Shown here: positions 1 through 9,012 of the stretch, piece after piece | Position numbering within the stretch: the stretch's first letter is position 1 | Layout of the letters: each line of letters begins with the position of its first letter | Assembly: GCA_015068235.1 (NCBI GenBank) | Contig: SVKY01000008.1 | Span: forward strand, 1-55,674 | DNA length: 55,674 nucleotides | DNA from: Oscillospiraceae bacterium | GTDB lineage: Bacteria; Bacillota; Clostridia; Oscillospirales; Oscillospiraceae | Reading direction: 5' to 3' | The notes under the pieces: generated by a model | What the model saw: only the letters and a program-made list of their open reading frames with translations | What the model was told of the DNA's origin: nothing | The model's database searches: none | Made by a program: the position numbers and the translations under genes

Positions 1-708
1 AAGGGCATCAATGCAAAAGAAATGGGCGATAACTTCTCCACCACGCTTTATGCCGTTGGTGAAGATGGCACGATCTATTACGGCAATACCGTCGTTGATT
101 CCATCAAGAGCTTCTTGGTCGGCAAGATCGATGCAGAAACTTCCATTCCAGAGCTGAAAACCATGGCAGTGGATATGCTGAAATACGGTGCAGCTGCACA
201 GGTCAGACTCGGCTACAACACTGACAACCTCGTGACCGCCGATTTGACCGAAGAGCAGCTCTCTTATGCAACGAAGGAAATCTCTGAGGCGGTGAACAAT
301 GCAGCTTCTTCCGGCACCGGTGCAGTCGTAAACACCAATATCACCGTCACTTCCAGAGTGCAGTTGAATTTGTCCTGCATCTACACCACCGCAACCGACC
401 CCGATGCAATCAAGTGCGTTGTCACAGACAGCGAGGGCAAGGTTTTATCTGAGATTGCAACCACCAACAAGGGCGGCATCATGTTCTCAGCGATCTATGA
501 AAACGTCGGCGCAAAGGAAATGCGTGACGTCATCAGTGCGACATTCTACGAAGGCGAGACCGCCATTTCCAAGACCATCTCTTGGAGTGTGGAAAGCTAC
601 GTTGCCCAAGTTAGAGCAAAGACGAACGTCACAGAAGACGAACTGAACATGGTCAACGCCATGCTCACCTACGGAGATTCCGTCGCCGCCTACATGGAAG
701 CAAAATAA
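1..708 (+). CDS. C-terminal part of a secreted surface protein (5' end outside window)
   Basis: The frame is open from the first base, so the visible 235 residues are the C-terminal part of a longer protein. It has two copies of a helical motif: MLKYGAAAQVRLGY near residue 60 and MLTYGDSVAAYM at the C-terminus. Between them lies a beta-rich stretch with many Thr, Val and Asn residues. This arrangement is familiar from C-terminal modules of large extracellular proteins of gut Clostridia, but I cannot name the domain or the function. No membrane segment or sortase motif is present at the C-terminus. A strong hairpin follows directly. Confidence 0.75.
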   Translation, partial: KGINAKEMGDNFSTTLYAVGEDGTIYYGNTVVDSIKSFLVGKIDAETSIPELKTMAVDMLKYGAAAQVRLGYNTDNLVTADLTEEQLSYATKEISEAVNNAASSGTGAVVNTNITVTSRVQLNLSCIYTTATDPDAIKCVVTDSEGKVLSEIATTNKGGIMFSAIYENVGAKEMRDVISATFYEGETAISKTISWSVESYVAQVRAKTNVTEDELNMVNAMLTYGDSVAAYMEAK

Positions 709-709
709 A

Positions 710-755
710 GAAACTCAATCAGGCGAGGTCAAACGACCTCGCCTGATTGAGTTTC
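710..755. terminator. Long perfect hairpin after the surface protein gene
   Basis: A 21-base perfect inverted repeat with a 4-base loop (AAAC) starts two bases after the stop codon. No long U-run follows on the + strand, so termination there may be by the hairpin alone. Position and stem strength support a terminator. Confidence 0.7.
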
Positions 756-756
756 A

Positions 757-856
757 AATTCCGATTTATCGCTGAGATTATCGTTTCACACTGTAGGGAA
801 GGGTCATGACCCTCCCCTACAGTTCAAAATTTGAAATTCAGCGATAAATCGAAATT
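757..856. repeat. R1 element, short form
   Basis: The ends read AATTCCGATTTATCGCTGA and TTCAGCGATAAATCGAAATT, an inverted repeat. The centre is the palindrome GGGTCATGACCC inside GTAGGG...CCCTAC arms. Length is about 100 bp and there is no coding content. It follows the hairpin at 710-755. This is the basic R1 form; other copies carry insertions at the central palindrome. Confidence 0.9.
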
Positions 857-934
857 GGTGGGCGTATTTGCAAGCTGTTTCGGTGCGTGAAATTTGGCAG
901 AAAATCGGGGCTTTTCGTGCCTGCAAAATAATAG

Positions 935-963
935 TTGCTTTTTTTGCGAAATTTGTGTATAAT
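935..963 (+). promoter_or_regulatory. Sigma-A promoter for the GtrA-like gene
   Basis: TTGCTT at 935-940, 17-base spacer, TATAAT at 958-963. Transcription would start near 970, 25 bases before the ATG at 995. This rules out the TTG at 935 as a start codon, because it is part of the -35 box. Confidence 0.85.
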
Positions 964-994
964 AAAACGGTATATATCAAATTTCGGTGGTTTT

Positions 995-1480
995 ATGAGA
1001 ATAAAGAAAATGCTTGACCGAACCTTGATCTACTATTTGATCGTCGGTGTGCTCAATTTCATAGTGTGTACCGGCATCATGTTCATGCTTTTCAACATGT
1101 GCGGCTTCAGCGAGCATGTTGCGCCTGTTGTGAACTATGCCCTCGGCAGTCTGATCTGGTACTTAGCGTGCAGATACCTGCTCTTCCGTGGCACTGAGAC
1201 CACATGGCAGAGCATGATCCGTTTTACCATTGAGGTTTTAATCTGCTATGTTCTGTCGTATTATATTGCGGCACCCCTGATGAGCTGTTGGCTGCTCGAT
1301 TACGAGAGCGTGCGGAACATTTTCGATTTCGGAGGCTCGGATAAGATCACGGGCAATTTTGAGATGACGGTTGGCGCAATCGTTTATGCCGTTTTGAATT
1401 ATTTCGGTCAGCGCTATTTCGTTTTTTCTTCACGATTTGAATATCACCGCAAGCAGCAGGAATCCACCTGCGGAAAATAA
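995..1480 (+). CDS. GtrA-like membrane protein
   Basis: 161 residues with four hydrophobic segments (about residues 8-30, 38-58, 73-95 and 123-145). It has the family features: an early LIYYLIVGVLNF segment and a C-terminal NYFGQRYFVF motif. GtrA-like proteins are small membrane proteins implicated in moving undecaprenyl-phosphate-linked sugars for surface polysaccharide or teichoic acid decoration. Start chosen at 995, preceded by GGTGG and in register with the promoter at 935-963. It is monocistronic, with a terminator at 1488. No glycosyltransferase partner is adjacent, so the substrate is unknown. Confidence 0.85.
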   Translation: MRIKKMLDRTLIYYLIVGVLNFIVCTGIMFMLFNMCGFSEHVAPVVNYALGSLIWYLACRYLLFRGTETTWQSMIRFTIEVLICYVLSYYIAAPLMSCWLLDYESVRNIFDFGGSDKITGNFEMTVGAIVYAVLNYFGQRYFVFSSRFEYHRKQQESTCGK

Positions 1481-1487
1481 AAAATTC

Positions 1488-1518
1488 ACCAACCACCATA
1501 CGGTGGTTGGTATTTTTT
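1488..1518 (+). terminator. Intrinsic terminator of the GtrA-like gene
   Basis: Stem ACCAACCACC / GGTGGTTGGT with a 4-base loop, followed by ATTTTTT. Confidence 0.9.
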
Positions 1519-1523
1519 CGCAA

Positions 1524-1545
1524 AAATTCCGATAAATCGGAATTT
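1524..1545. repeat. R1 minimal form (ends only)
   Basis: The two R1 ends are fused directly: AAATTCCGAT, two A residues, ATCGGAATTT. There is no interior at all. A similar minimal copy lies at 49415. It could be an excision remnant or a target site for full elements. Confidence 0.8.
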
Positions 1546-1572
1546 GGTAGATAATTCTATCAAGTTTGCGCA

Positions 1573-2349
1573 TCAGTCAAAAGCAAGTCCCAAATAGCCC
1601 TGTGTGGGGCAAGGCAAATCCAAGAGGCTTTTTGCCATGCCGAAGGGGAGGGTGCTCCCCAATGTTCTGACCTTTACTTCCGAGCAGCCCAAATACGCTG
1701 CAAGCGCCGAAGCTGATTGAGGGTCGTCGGGCAGAAGCTCTTTGATGACGAGCTGATTGCTATGCTTTTCGGCGGCGGCGCAGCAGATCACATCCTCCGT
1801 CTCGATGCGGTAAAGCCCGTTTTGCAGTGCCAACAGCCATTCGTCATAGGAAATAAAGTCCGAGTATAGCTGCATTTGGCGCAAATTCTGATAGGTCGTC
1901 GCATCGATTTTGCGTATTTTTGCTTTTCCATGGGCATCAACGGTGTAAATATCGTGATAAAACGCCGTCTGATAGCCCAATTTTCGATAAAATGCAAACA
2001 AACTCTCGTTCGACGGAACCAAGCAGGTCAGCGCAAAGCCCTGTTTTTTCAAAAACGCCTCCGCAAACTTCATCAGCTTGGAGCAAATGCCTTGACCACG
2101 ATACTTCTCATCCGTACAAACGGCATAGAGATAACTCGCTCTCTGTGCCTGTCCGCATTCGTCAAAATATGTCACGGGCAGAGCGCAGAGCATTGCGATC
2201 GGATGTTTTTCCCGGGCGACAAAGACTGTGATTTGATCAAAAATTTCCCAAAATTCCGCAACTGCCGCTTCATCATCTCCGAAACAGCAGCACCACAGCT
2301 TCGTCAGGTGCGCGAGATCTTTCCTTTGTGCCGTTTCGTATTGCATCAT
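1573..2349 (-). CDS. GNAT family N-acetyltransferase (Eis-like two-domain type)
   Basis: 258 residues. The N-terminal half is a GNAT fold with the acetyl-CoA loop signature YRGQGICSKLM and the later SLFAFYRKLGY element. The C-terminal half ends in a short beta-rich region like the C-terminal domains of Eis-type acetyltransferases. Start set at 2349: GGAGG lies four bases upstream, and the ATGA overlaps the stop of the upstream DUF2156 gene, showing translational coupling. The acceptor substrate cannot be told from sequence. The pair is transcribed from the promoter at 3247-3274. Confidence 0.85.
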   Translation of the reverse strand: MMQYETAQRKDLAHLTKLWCCCFGDDEAAVAEFWEIFDQITVFVAREKHPIAMLCALPVTYFDECGQAQRASYLYAVCTDEKYRGQGICSKLMKFAEAFLKKQGFALTCLVPSNESLFAFYRKLGYQTAFYHDIYTVDAHGKAKIRKIDATTYQNLRQMQLYSDFISYDEWLLALQNGLYRIETEDVICCAAAEKHSNQLVIKELLPDDPQSASALAAYLGCSEVKVRTLGSTLPFGMAKSLLDLPCPTQGYLGLAFD

Positions 2350-3215
2350 AATGCCTCCGCCACAAATTTTTCGAGCAGCCAATCGGGATGGTAGCTCTCC
2401 TTCGCCTTGCGCAAGCCCTCCAAGCCCATGTCGTCCTCACGGTTGATCAGGCGAATCTTCGGATATTTTTCGTGAATATAACGAGCAAACGCCCGGTTGA
2501 TCGTGGGATAAGCACCATGGATATCCGACAGCGCTTTTTCGTAATTCACATCGAACATATCCTCACGGATTCGATTGCCCATACAAAAAGCGACAAGCCC
2601 ATCAGCCGTAAAGAGCATCAAGCCCTCCATTTTCAGTGCATCAAAATTGTCGAAAACCCGCTTGATGGCTCGTTTTTCGCCGCTGTAATCGATGTCATGC
2701 ACCGCCTCGTGCTCGACATACCAACGCTCGGTAAATTCACGACATTGCGCAATTGCGTCACTTGTCAGAATTTCGATGCGGCAATCGGGATTTTCGGCAG
2801 CAAAGCGATTGCAATGATTGCGCTTGGATTGAAGCTTTCTGCCCTTGAGCTCGCACAGGCGTTCAATCTCGTAAACATAGTCAAAGCTGTTGCGTGCTTT
2901 TTTTATCGAAAAATCACGGCAATCAAACAGCTCCGTTTCCTGCGCATTGATCCCCCAAAAGCGCAGAGGGATCCCACGCTCGGCGGCATCGTCACGCAAA
3001 ATGGGGATGTATTTAGGGTCTAAAGGGAACAAATAAGCCTGCCACGAACCGAAACGGCTCAAAATCAGCGGATTCCCTTCCACGAAGCAAACACGCTGGT
3101 CGCCCCAAACAAATTGGTTCACAAATGAATATTCACTGCCGTGTCCATCTGCGCCGTAAAAATGGCGGTGCAACTTCTCACGGTCAGCTAAGGTAATTTC
3201 TCTAAAGGTTAACAT
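2346..3215 (-). CDS. DUF2156 domain protein (phosphatidylglycerol lysyltransferase C-terminal-like)
   Basis: 289 residues matching the DUF2156 family, which has a tandem GNAT-like fold related to the catalytic part of MprF-type aminoacyl-phosphatidylglycerol synthases. Recognisable parts are the FREITLADREKLHRHF start, KGRKLQSKRNHCNRF in the middle and a terminal INREDDMGLEGLRKAK motif. The membrane flippase half of MprF is absent, so this is the soluble stand-alone form, whose substrate is unknown. A GGAGA site precedes the ATG. It is first gene of a two-gene operon with the downstream GNAT gene. Confidence 0.85.
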   Translation of the reverse strand: MLTFREITLADREKLHRHFYGADGHGSEYSFVNQFVWGDQRVCFVEGNPLILSRFGSWQAYLFPLDPKYIPILRDDAAERGIPLRFWGINAQETELFDCRDFSIKKARNSFDYVYEIERLCELKGRKLQSKRNHCNRFAAENPDCRIEILTSDAIAQCREFTERWYVEHEAVHDIDYSGEKRAIKRVFDNFDALKMEGLMLFTADGLVAFCMGNRIREDMFDVNYEKALSDIHGAYPTINRAFARYIHEKYPKIRLINREDDMGLEGLRKAKESYHPDWLLEKFVAEAL

Positions 3216-3246
3216 AATATCTCCAATGAATGATAGAATTATCTAT

Positions 3247-3274
3247 ATTATACCTTGAAATTCGCAATCGTCAA
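3247..3274 (-). promoter_or_regulatory. Sigma-A promoter for the DUF2156-GNAT operon
   Basis: On the minus strand: TTGACG (3274-3269), 16-base spacer, TATAAT (3252-3247). It is back to back with the mnmA promoter, with only 9 bases between the two -35 boxes. Confidence 0.85.
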
Positions 3275-3283
3275 GCAATGCAC

Positions 3284-3312
3284 TTGCTTTTTTTGCAAAA
3301 ATGAAGTATTCT
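3284..3312 (+). promoter_or_regulatory. Probable promoter for mnmA
   Basis: TTGCTT (3284-3289), 17-base spacer, TATTCT (3307-3312). The -35 and following T-run resemble the promoter at 935. Confidence 0.65.
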
Positions 3313-3330
3313 ATATGATGGTGAAGATTT

Positions 3331-4350
3331 ATGAAAAAAATATTGGTTGCTATGTCCGGCGGCGTAGACAGCGCAGCAGCCTGCGTACTGCTGAAAAAGA
3401 AAGGCTACGAAGTCGGCGGTGGAACAATGCTCCTTCGTGACGGCGGCGAACAGGAGTTAAGCGATGCCCGTGAGGCTGCAAAGCAATTGAACATTCCCTT
3501 TCACGCCTTTGACCTGCGTGAGGCGTTTTACGAAAGAGTGATCACGCCGTTTATGCAGGTGTATCAGGCAGGTGGCACACCAAATCCGTGTGTGGTGTGT
3601 AACGGCGCTATGAAATTTGGGCTGTTTTTGGAAAAAGCACTTTCTCTGGGTTATGACGGCATTGCCACGGGGCATTATGCGAGGCTCGTGACGGAGAACG
3701 ACCGTTTTCTTCTAAAAATTGCCGCCGATCGCCGCAAGGATCAGACTTATATGCTCTGCATGCTTTCGCAATTTCAGCTGGCTCATACGCTGTTTCCCTT
3801 GGGAGATGTCGTGAGCAAGGACGAAACAAGGGCGCTTGCCGTGGAAGCAGGCTTAGATCTTGCGAAAAAGCGAGACAGCCAGGATATCTGCTTTGTCCCC
3901 GATGGCGATTATATGCGCTATTTGACCAACCACGGAGTCGTGCCGCAGGAGGGAAACTTTATTTCTCCCGATGGAAAAATTTACGGTGCCCACAGAGGCA
4001 TGGAAGCCTATACCGTCGGTCAGCGGCGTGGCTTGGGTTTGGCATTTGGCGAGCGTGTTTATGTGCTGGGAAAGCAAGGCACAGACGTCGTTTTGGGGCA
4101 GGAGGAAAATTTATTCTCCAAACGTGTTCTCGTGCAAGATGTGAATTATATTCCCTTTGATCAATTGCAATCGCCCATTCGGGTGCAGGCAAAGCTGCGT
4201 TACACGCCACGCACGGCAGATGCACTTTTGCTCCCGACGGAAAACGGCTGCGAGCTGCAATTTGACGAGCCGCAGAGGGCTGTGACGAGCGGACAGACAG
4301 CCGTGTTTTACGATGGAGATACCGTCCTCGGTGGCGGCATCATTGTATAG
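3331..4350 (+). CDS. mnmA: tRNA-specific 2-thiouridylase MnmA
   Basis: 339 residues. MnmA places sulfur on U34 of Lys, Glu and Gln tRNAs using ATP and a persulfide relay. The ATP-pyrophosphatase loop SGGVDS is at residues 9-14. The catalytic cysteine is Cys87 in PNPC, with a second cysteine at 90 (PNPCVVC). The partner cysteine is Cys187 in DSQDICF. The RRKDQTYML segment is also typical. Length is slightly below the usual 355-370. No adjacent cysteine desulfurase is seen, so a sulfur donor must be encoded elsewhere. Confidence 0.95.
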   Translation: MKKILVAMSGGVDSAAACVLLKKKGYEVGGGTMLLRDGGEQELSDAREAAKQLNIPFHAFDLREAFYERVITPFMQVYQAGGTPNPCVVCNGAMKFGLFLEKALSLGYDGIATGHYARLVTENDRFLLKIAADRRKDQTYMLCMLSQFQLAHTLFPLGDVVSKDETRALAVEAGLDLAKKRDSQDICFVPDGDYMRYLTNHGVVPQEGNFISPDGKIYGAHRGMEAYTVGQRRGLGLAFGERVYVLGKQGTDVVLGQEENLFSKRVLVQDVNYIPFDQLQSPIRVQAKLRYTPRTADALLLPTENGCELQFDEPQRAVTSGQTAVFYDGDTVLGGGIIV

Positions 4351-4530
4351 CGATATAAATTCCTTGCGAAATTTACGATATGCTATCGCATGCGAGATGT
4401 TCTGCGGAACGTGAGGAATTTATATCATATCGCAACCGAGGCTCCGCCGAGTTTATATCGCACGAACAACGTGAGTATATCGCAATTGGGATATCAATCA
4501 TGGAGAATCATACGAAAACCCGGTTAGAAG
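4351..4530. repeat. Palindrome-rich intergenic repeat, single copy here
   Basis: 180 bp without a plausible gene. It contains inverted segments such as GATATAAATTCCT and AGGAATTTATATC, and several copies of ATATCGC in both orientations. It resembles a clostridial intergenic repeat I associate with CGATATAAATTCC motifs, but only one copy is in the window, so that is recollection rather than evidence. It could also carry the mnmA terminator. Confidence 0.5.
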
Positions 4531-4539
4531 TATTGATTA

Positions 4540-4684
4540 AATTCCGATTTATCGAGCTGTTGGCTGCGTTTTGACACCGTAGGGGCGCACGACTCTGTGC
4601 GCCCGTGCAGACACTTCGTGTGGGCGGACAGAGTCGTCCGCCCCTACAATTTGAAAAACAAAACTCACCGATAAATCGGAATTT
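4540..4684. repeat. R1 element with GC-rich hairpin core
   Basis: Ends AATTCCGATTTATCGAGC and CTCACCGATAAATCGGAATTT. The interior has nested inverted repeats of GTAGGGGCG and CGCCCCTAC and of GGCGGACAGAGTCG. The copy at 52327-52534 is nearly identical but carries a 60 bp insert, so the two copies show an element before and after insertion. Confidence 0.9.
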
Positions 4685-4756
4685 ACCAATTGTTTTAATT
4701 GAGCAATGGTATAAAACAATCAGAAAAAGAATCTTATCACACAGGAGGAAATCAAC

Positions 4757-5467
4757 ATGAATTGCAAAAAATGCGGAAGACCCATGGGAAAGAAAGGCTA
4801 CTGCGCCAACTGCGAGCCCAAAAAGGCTCAGCCGCAGGCACCTAAAAAGAACAATAAGCTTTGGTGGATCATCGGTGCGGCGGTTTTGTGCGTTGCGCTG
4901 ATCGTCGGTGGTTGCTTCTTGTTCTGCGGCGGTGATGAGGAAACCGGTGGCACTTCGGGGAAGCACCATGTCGAAATCGAAATTCAGGACTACGGCACGA
5001 TCAAATTAGAGCTCGATGCCGATGCTGCTCCCATCACGGTTGACAACTTTATTTCTCTGGCAGAATCCGGCTTTTATAACGGCTTGACCTTCCACCGTAT
5101 TATGGAGGGCTTCATGATGCAGGGCGGTGACCCCAAGGGCGATGGCACCGGTGGCTCCGAGAAGACCATCAAGGGCGAGTTCAGCGAAAACGGCGTAAAT
5201 AACCCCCTCTCTCACACCCGTGGTGCGATCTCCATGGCAAGAGACAGCTATTCCATGGACTCTGCAAGCTCGCAGTTTTTCATTGTCCATGATGACAGCG
5301 CCGTACCCTCTCTCGATGGCAAATACGCCTGCTTCGGCTATGTGACTGAGGGCATTGAGATCGTCGATGCAATCTGTGAGTATTCTTCCACGGTTGTCAT
5401 CGACAATAACGGCACAATTCCAGCTGAGGATCAGCCCATTATCACGGAAATTCGGGTGATTGACTGA
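4757..5467 (+). CDS. Membrane-anchored cyclophilin-type peptidylprolyl isomerase
   Basis: 236 residues. The N-terminal 20 residues form a zinc ribbon (CKKC...CANC). A basic linker and one membrane segment (about 35-57) follow. Residues 72-236 are a cyclophilin domain with [24 protein letters not shown] and ACFGYVTEG. Cyclophilins catalyse cis-trans isomerisation of X-Pro bonds; the membrane anchor suggests folding help for exported proteins. RBS AGGAGG lies 8 bases before the ATG. The stop overlaps the topoisomerase start by one base, so the two are co-translated. Confidence 0.9.
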   Translation: MNCKKCGRPMGKKGYCANCEPKKAQPQAPKKNNKLWWIIGAAVLCVALIVGGCFLFCGGDEETGGTSGKHHVEIEIQDYGTIKLELDADAAPITVDNFISLAESGFYNGLTFHRIMEGFMMQGGDPKGDGTGGSEKTIKGEFSENGVNNPLSHTRGAISMARDSYSMDSASSQFFIVHDDSAVPSLDGKYACFGYVTEGIEIVDAICEYSSTVVIDNNGTIPAEDQPIITEIRVID

Positions 5468-7635
5468 TGGCAAAATCGTTAGTATTGGCTGAAAAGCCCT
5501 CGGTCGGGCGTGAGATCGCACGAGTGCTCGGCTGCAAGCGTGGCGGCGAGGGCTATTTGGAGGGTGATCGCTATGTGGTCACTTGGGCGTTGGGGCATTT
5601 GGTCACGCTGGCAGACCCCGATGTATATGAAAAAAAGTGGGAAAAATGGGATATGGAATATCTTCCCATGCTTCCACAGAATATGAAGCTGGTCGTCATC
5701 GGGCAGACAGGACGGCAATTTAAGGTCGTGCAGGGCTTGATGAAGCGCAGCGATATTTCCGAGCTGGTCATTGCGACCGACGCAGGCAGAGAGGGCGAGC
5801 TGGTCGCGCGTTGGATCATGATCAAGGCAGGCTGGAAAAAGCCCACAAAACGCCTTTGGATCTCGTCACAGACCGACCGTGCGATTAAAGAGGGCTTTGC
5901 CAAGCTTCGCCCTGCGAGCGAATACGACAATCTTTTCCGCTCGGCGCAGGCAAGAAGCGAAGCCGACTGGATCGTGGGCTTGAATGTCACCCGAGCGCTG
6001 ACCTGCCGCCACAATGCGCAGCTTTCCGCAGGTCGTGTGCAAACTCCGACCTTGGCGCTGATCGTCGATCGTGAGAAAGAAATTCGCAATTTCGTTCCCA
6101 AGGATTATTACGGCGTGCGCCTGAAGGCAGGCGGTTTTTCCGCAACCTACCGTGATAAAAATAACAACCCACGCAGCTTTGACAAAGCTGTGATGGAAAA
6201 GATCGCAGCTGCCTGCCAAAACGGCGAATGCGTTCTGACACAGGTAAGAAAAATGCGCCGTCAGACACCGCCGCCTGCGGCATATGATCTGACCGAGCTG
6301 CAGCGTGATGCGAACAAAAAATATGCGTATTCGGCAAAGGAAACGCTGAATCTGATGCAATCTCTTTATGAGCAGCACAAGCTCTTAACTTATCCCCGAA
6401 CCGATTCCCGTTATATTTCGGATGATGTAGTTGCGACCCTTCCCGAGCGTATCAAGGCGGTCATGGTCGATTCCTACAAGCCCTTGGCGCAGGAGATCAT
6501 GCGTAATCGTCCCTTAAAAACCAAATATTTGGTCAATAACGCCAAGGTCACCGACCACCACGCCATCATTCCGACGGAGGAAAGCCCCGATCTTTGGCGC
6601 TTGTCGGGGCCCGAAAAAAATATATACGATTTGGTTGTAAGGCGCTTTTTGGCAGTTTTGATGCCGCCTTATGAATACGAAGAGGTCGAGCTGAATCTTT
6701 CTTGCGCAGGACATAATTTTACTGCCAAGGGCAAGCGTGTCTTGAATCAAGGCTGGAAGGCTGCCTATGACCGCAATTTTTCCTTCGACGAGGAAGAGGA
6801 CGATTCTCAGAATCTGCCCGATGTGAAGCAGGGGCAGCGCATGAAGGTCTCCTCCGTGCAGGTGACGAGCGGTAAAACTCCGCCTCCCCCGAGATACACC
6901 GAGGCGACCTTGCTCACCGCCATGGAGCATCCGCAGTCGCAGGTGCAGGATAAGGAGCTTCGCAAAATTTTGGAGGAAACCAGCGGCTTGGGCACGCCTG
7001 CTACTCGTGCGGATATCATTGAAAAATTGTTCTCCGCCTTTTACATTGAGCGCAGGGGGAAGGAGCTTGTCCCGACCTCAAAGGGCATGCAGCTGGTCGA
7101 GCTTGCACCTAAAGATTTGCGTTCTGCGGCACTGACGGCAAAGTGGGAGGATCGCCTTGCGAGAATTGCCAAGGGCACCGAACGTGATTTCAAGTTCATT
7201 GAAGAAATGCGAAGCTATGCCACAAAGCTCGTAAACGATGTAAAATTGAGCGAGGCAAAATACACCCACGACAACCAAACCCGAAAAGCCTGTCCCGAAT
7301 GCGGAAAATTCCTTCTTTTGGTCAAGGGCAAGCGTGGTGAAATGCTCGTCTGTCCCGACCGTGAGTGCGGCTATCGCAAGAGCGTGACGCAGACCACGAA
7401 CGCACGTTGTCCGAACTGCTTTAAGAAAATGGAGCTGCGAGGCGAGGGCGATAATCAGATGTTTGCCTGTATTTGCGGCTATCGTGAGAAGCTTTCGGCA
7501 TTCAAGGAGCGCCGAGCAACTGCCGGTGCCGGCAAACGTGACGTGCAGAAATATTTGCAAAATCAGCAAAAAGAGGAGCCGAAAAACAACCCCATGGCAG
7601 ATGCCTTGGCAAAATGGCTCGAGCAGAATAAATAA
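5467..7635 (+). CDS. topB: DNA topoisomerase III (type IA)
   Basis: 722 residues. It cleaves and rejoins single strands to relax negative supercoils and unlink DNA. A TOPRIM domain occupies about residues 1-150 (LVLAEKPSVG, then ATDAGREGEL). The active-site Tyr309 lies in LLTYPRTDSRY. The C-terminus has two cysteine clusters (CPECGKF...CPDRECGY and CPNCFKK...CICGY) for zinc binding. The Cys clusters, the length and the TOPRIM loop fit the TopB group rather than TopA. It overlaps the cyclophilin gene by one base. The TAA stop is also the first three bases of the R2 repeat. Confidence 0.93.
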   Translation: MAKSLVLAEKPSVGREIARVLGCKRGGEGYLEGDRYVVTWALGHLVTLADPDVYEKKWEKWDMEYLPMLPQNMKLVVIGQTGRQFKVVQGLMKRSDISELVIATDAGREGELVARWIMIKAGWKKPTKRLWISSQTDRAIKEGFAKLRPASEYDNLFRSAQARSEADWIVGLNVTRALTCRHNAQLSAGRVQTPTLALIVDREKEIRNFVPKDYYGVRLKAGGFSATYRDKNNNPRSFDKAVMEKIAAACQNGECVLTQVRKMRRQTPPPAAYDLTELQRDANKKYAYSAKETLNLMQSLYEQHKLLTYPRTDSRYISDDVVATLPERIKAVMVDSYKPLAQEIMRNRPLKTKYLVNNAKVTDHHAIIPTEESPDLWRLSGPEKNIYDLVVRRFLAVLMPPYEYEEVELNLSCAGHNFTAKGKRVLNQGWKAAYDRNFSFDEEEDDSQNLPDVKQGQRMKVSSVQVTSGKTPPPPRYTEATLLTAMEHPQSQVQDKELRKILEETSGLGTPATRADIIEKLFSAFYIERRGKELVPTSKGMQLVELAPKDLRSAALTAKWEDRLARIAKGTERDFKFIEEMRSYATKLVNDVKLSEAKYTHDNQTRKACPECGKFLLLVKGKRGEMLVCPDRECGYRKSVTQTTNARCPNCFKKMELRGEGDNQMFACICGYREKLSAFKERRATAGAGKRDVQKYLQNQQKEEPKNNPMADALAKWLEQNK

Positions 7636-7893
7636 TGTGTACTGAACAACGCGAAAGCTCTTGCAAGCCAAGGCTTTCAAGGCTGTTTTGCGTTGTTCAA
7701 GTGCAAGGATTTTGACGGTTTTACCGCAAAAACCTTGCACTTTTCGTCGGCGCATTGCGATGCACCGACGAAAATACGCATTGTTTACATGCCTGAATTG
7801 CATAAAAAACAGTTAAAAAAGTGCCGTTTTTATGCAATTTTGCGGCGTTACCGCACAAACAAGTCGCAGTAGCGACTTATTCAGCAGGCATTA
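7633..7893. repeat. R2 multi-hairpin element, copy 1
   Basis: Inverted ends TAATGTGTACTGAA / TTCAGCAGGCATTA. Six hairpins lie in a row: GAACAACGC arms; AAGTGCAAGG arms; TTCGTCGG arms; an 11-13 bp stem TTGCATAAAAA; TGCGG arms; AAGTCGC with an AGTA loop. The copy at 40461-40719 keeps the order, the spacing and the first, second and sixth stems, but stems 3-5 have unrelated sequences. No ORF with an RBS lies inside. Its first three bases are the topB stop codon. Confidence 0.9.
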
Positions 7894-7900
7894 GTATAAG

Positions 7901-7942
7901 AAACGCCTTCGCATATCGGGCTTGATATGCGAAGGCGTTTTG
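7901..7942 (+). terminator. Intrinsic terminator after R2
   Basis: A 17-base stem (AAACGCCTTCGCATATC and complement) with a 6-base loop, ending in GTTTT. Probably the topB terminator displaced downstream by the R2 element. The remaining sequence up to 8040 has only a decayed R1-like fragment (CGATTTATCATTGAGA near 7968). Confidence 0.8.
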
Positions 7943-8047
7943 CTGCAAAATCACCCGCCCAAAACCTCGATTTATCATTGAGACCGGCATTTTGTATGAA
8001 TTTTTTTAGATTATTCGTCATTTTTAGGTAGTTTTGCTAAAAATGCT

Positions 8048-8076
8048 TTGACGAACCAATGATTTTATGATATAAT
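8048..8076 (+). promoter_or_regulatory. Sigma-A promoter of the pseudouridine synthase operon
   Basis: TTGACG (8048-8053), 17 bases, TATAAT (8071-8076). Confidence 0.9.
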
Positions 8077-8094
8077 AAAATTTGAGGTGAAATT

Positions 8095-8991
8095 ATGCAA
8101 TTTTCAGCACCGGAAAGCGGTGTGCGTGTAGATGTTTTCCTTGCGCAGCAAATGCCGGAGCTGACACGCAGCGCCGTGCAGAGGCTTATTGAGCAGGGAA
8201 ATGTCACGTTGGATGGCGTTCCGATCCGAAAAAATGCCAAAACCATCGCCCTTGCGCTCTACGAGGTTACGATCCCCGAGGTCAAGCCCGTCGAGCTTGT
8301 GGCGCAGGACATTGCGTTGGACGTGGTCTATGAGGACGAGGATCTTTTGGTTGTCAACAAGCCCAAGGGCTTGGTCGTGCATCCTGCGGCAGGTCACGAA
8401 GATGGCACGTTGGTCAATGCACTTTTGCATCACTGCGGCGACAGCCTTTCGGGCATCAACGGCGAAAAACGCCCCGGCATCGTTCATCGCATCGACATGG
8501 ACACGACAGGGCTTTTGATCGTGGCGAAGAATGATTTTGCCCATCAGCACCTATCCGATCAGCTCAAGGATCACACCCTCAGCCGTACTTATGAATGTAT
8601 CGTGCGTGGCGGCTTCAAGACCGATTCCGGCACGGTCAACGCACCCATCGGCAGGCATCCGACCGACCGAAAGCGTATGGCGGTGACGATGAAAAACAGC
8701 CGTGAAGCGGTGACGCATTGGAGGGTTTTGGAGCGCTTCGGACAATATACGCACGTACAGTGCCGTTTGGAGACAGGTCGCACGCATCAAATCAGGGTCC
8801 ATATGGCGCACATCGGGCATCCGATCGCAGGAGATCCGATCTACGGTGTAAAGAAGCCGGAGCTTGGCTTGACCTCGCAGTGCTTACATGCCAAGGAGCT
8901 GACGTTTATTCATCCTCGAACGCAGAAAAAAATCACCGTTTTCTGTCCGCTTCCCGAGGAATTTGAATCCGCATTGAAAAAATTAAAATGA
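8095..8991 (+). CDS. RluA-family pseudouridine synthase (RluD-like)
   Basis: 298 residues. An N-terminal S4 RNA-binding domain (about 12-75) is followed by the RluA catalytic domain. The signature HRIDMDTTGLLIVAKN carries the catalytic aspartate (Asp134, in HRID). The later ETGRTHQIRVHMAHIGHPI motif is also present. Length and domain order match RluD/YlyB proteins, which convert specific uridines of 23S rRNA to pseudouridine; the exact sites cannot be assigned. GAGGTGA lies just before the ATG. The purine phosphorylase gene starts 22 bases downstream and probably shares its transcript. Confidence 0.92.
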   Translation: MQFSAPESGVRVDVFLAQQMPELTRSAVQRLIEQGNVTLDGVPIRKNAKTIALALYEVTIPEVKPVELVAQDIALDVVYEDEDLLVVNKPKGLVVHPAAGHEDGTLVNALLHHCGDSLSGINGEKRPGIVHRIDMDTTGLLIVAKNDFAHQHLSDQLKDHTLSRTYECIVRGGFKTDSGTVNAPIGRHPTDRKRMAVTMKNSREAVTHWRVLERFGQYTHVQCRLETGRTHQIRVHMAHIGHPIAGDPIYGVKKPELGLTSQCLHAKELTFIHPRTQKKITVFCPLPEEFESALKKLK

Positions 8992-9012
8992 ATATTTTTG
9001 GAGGTTTTTACC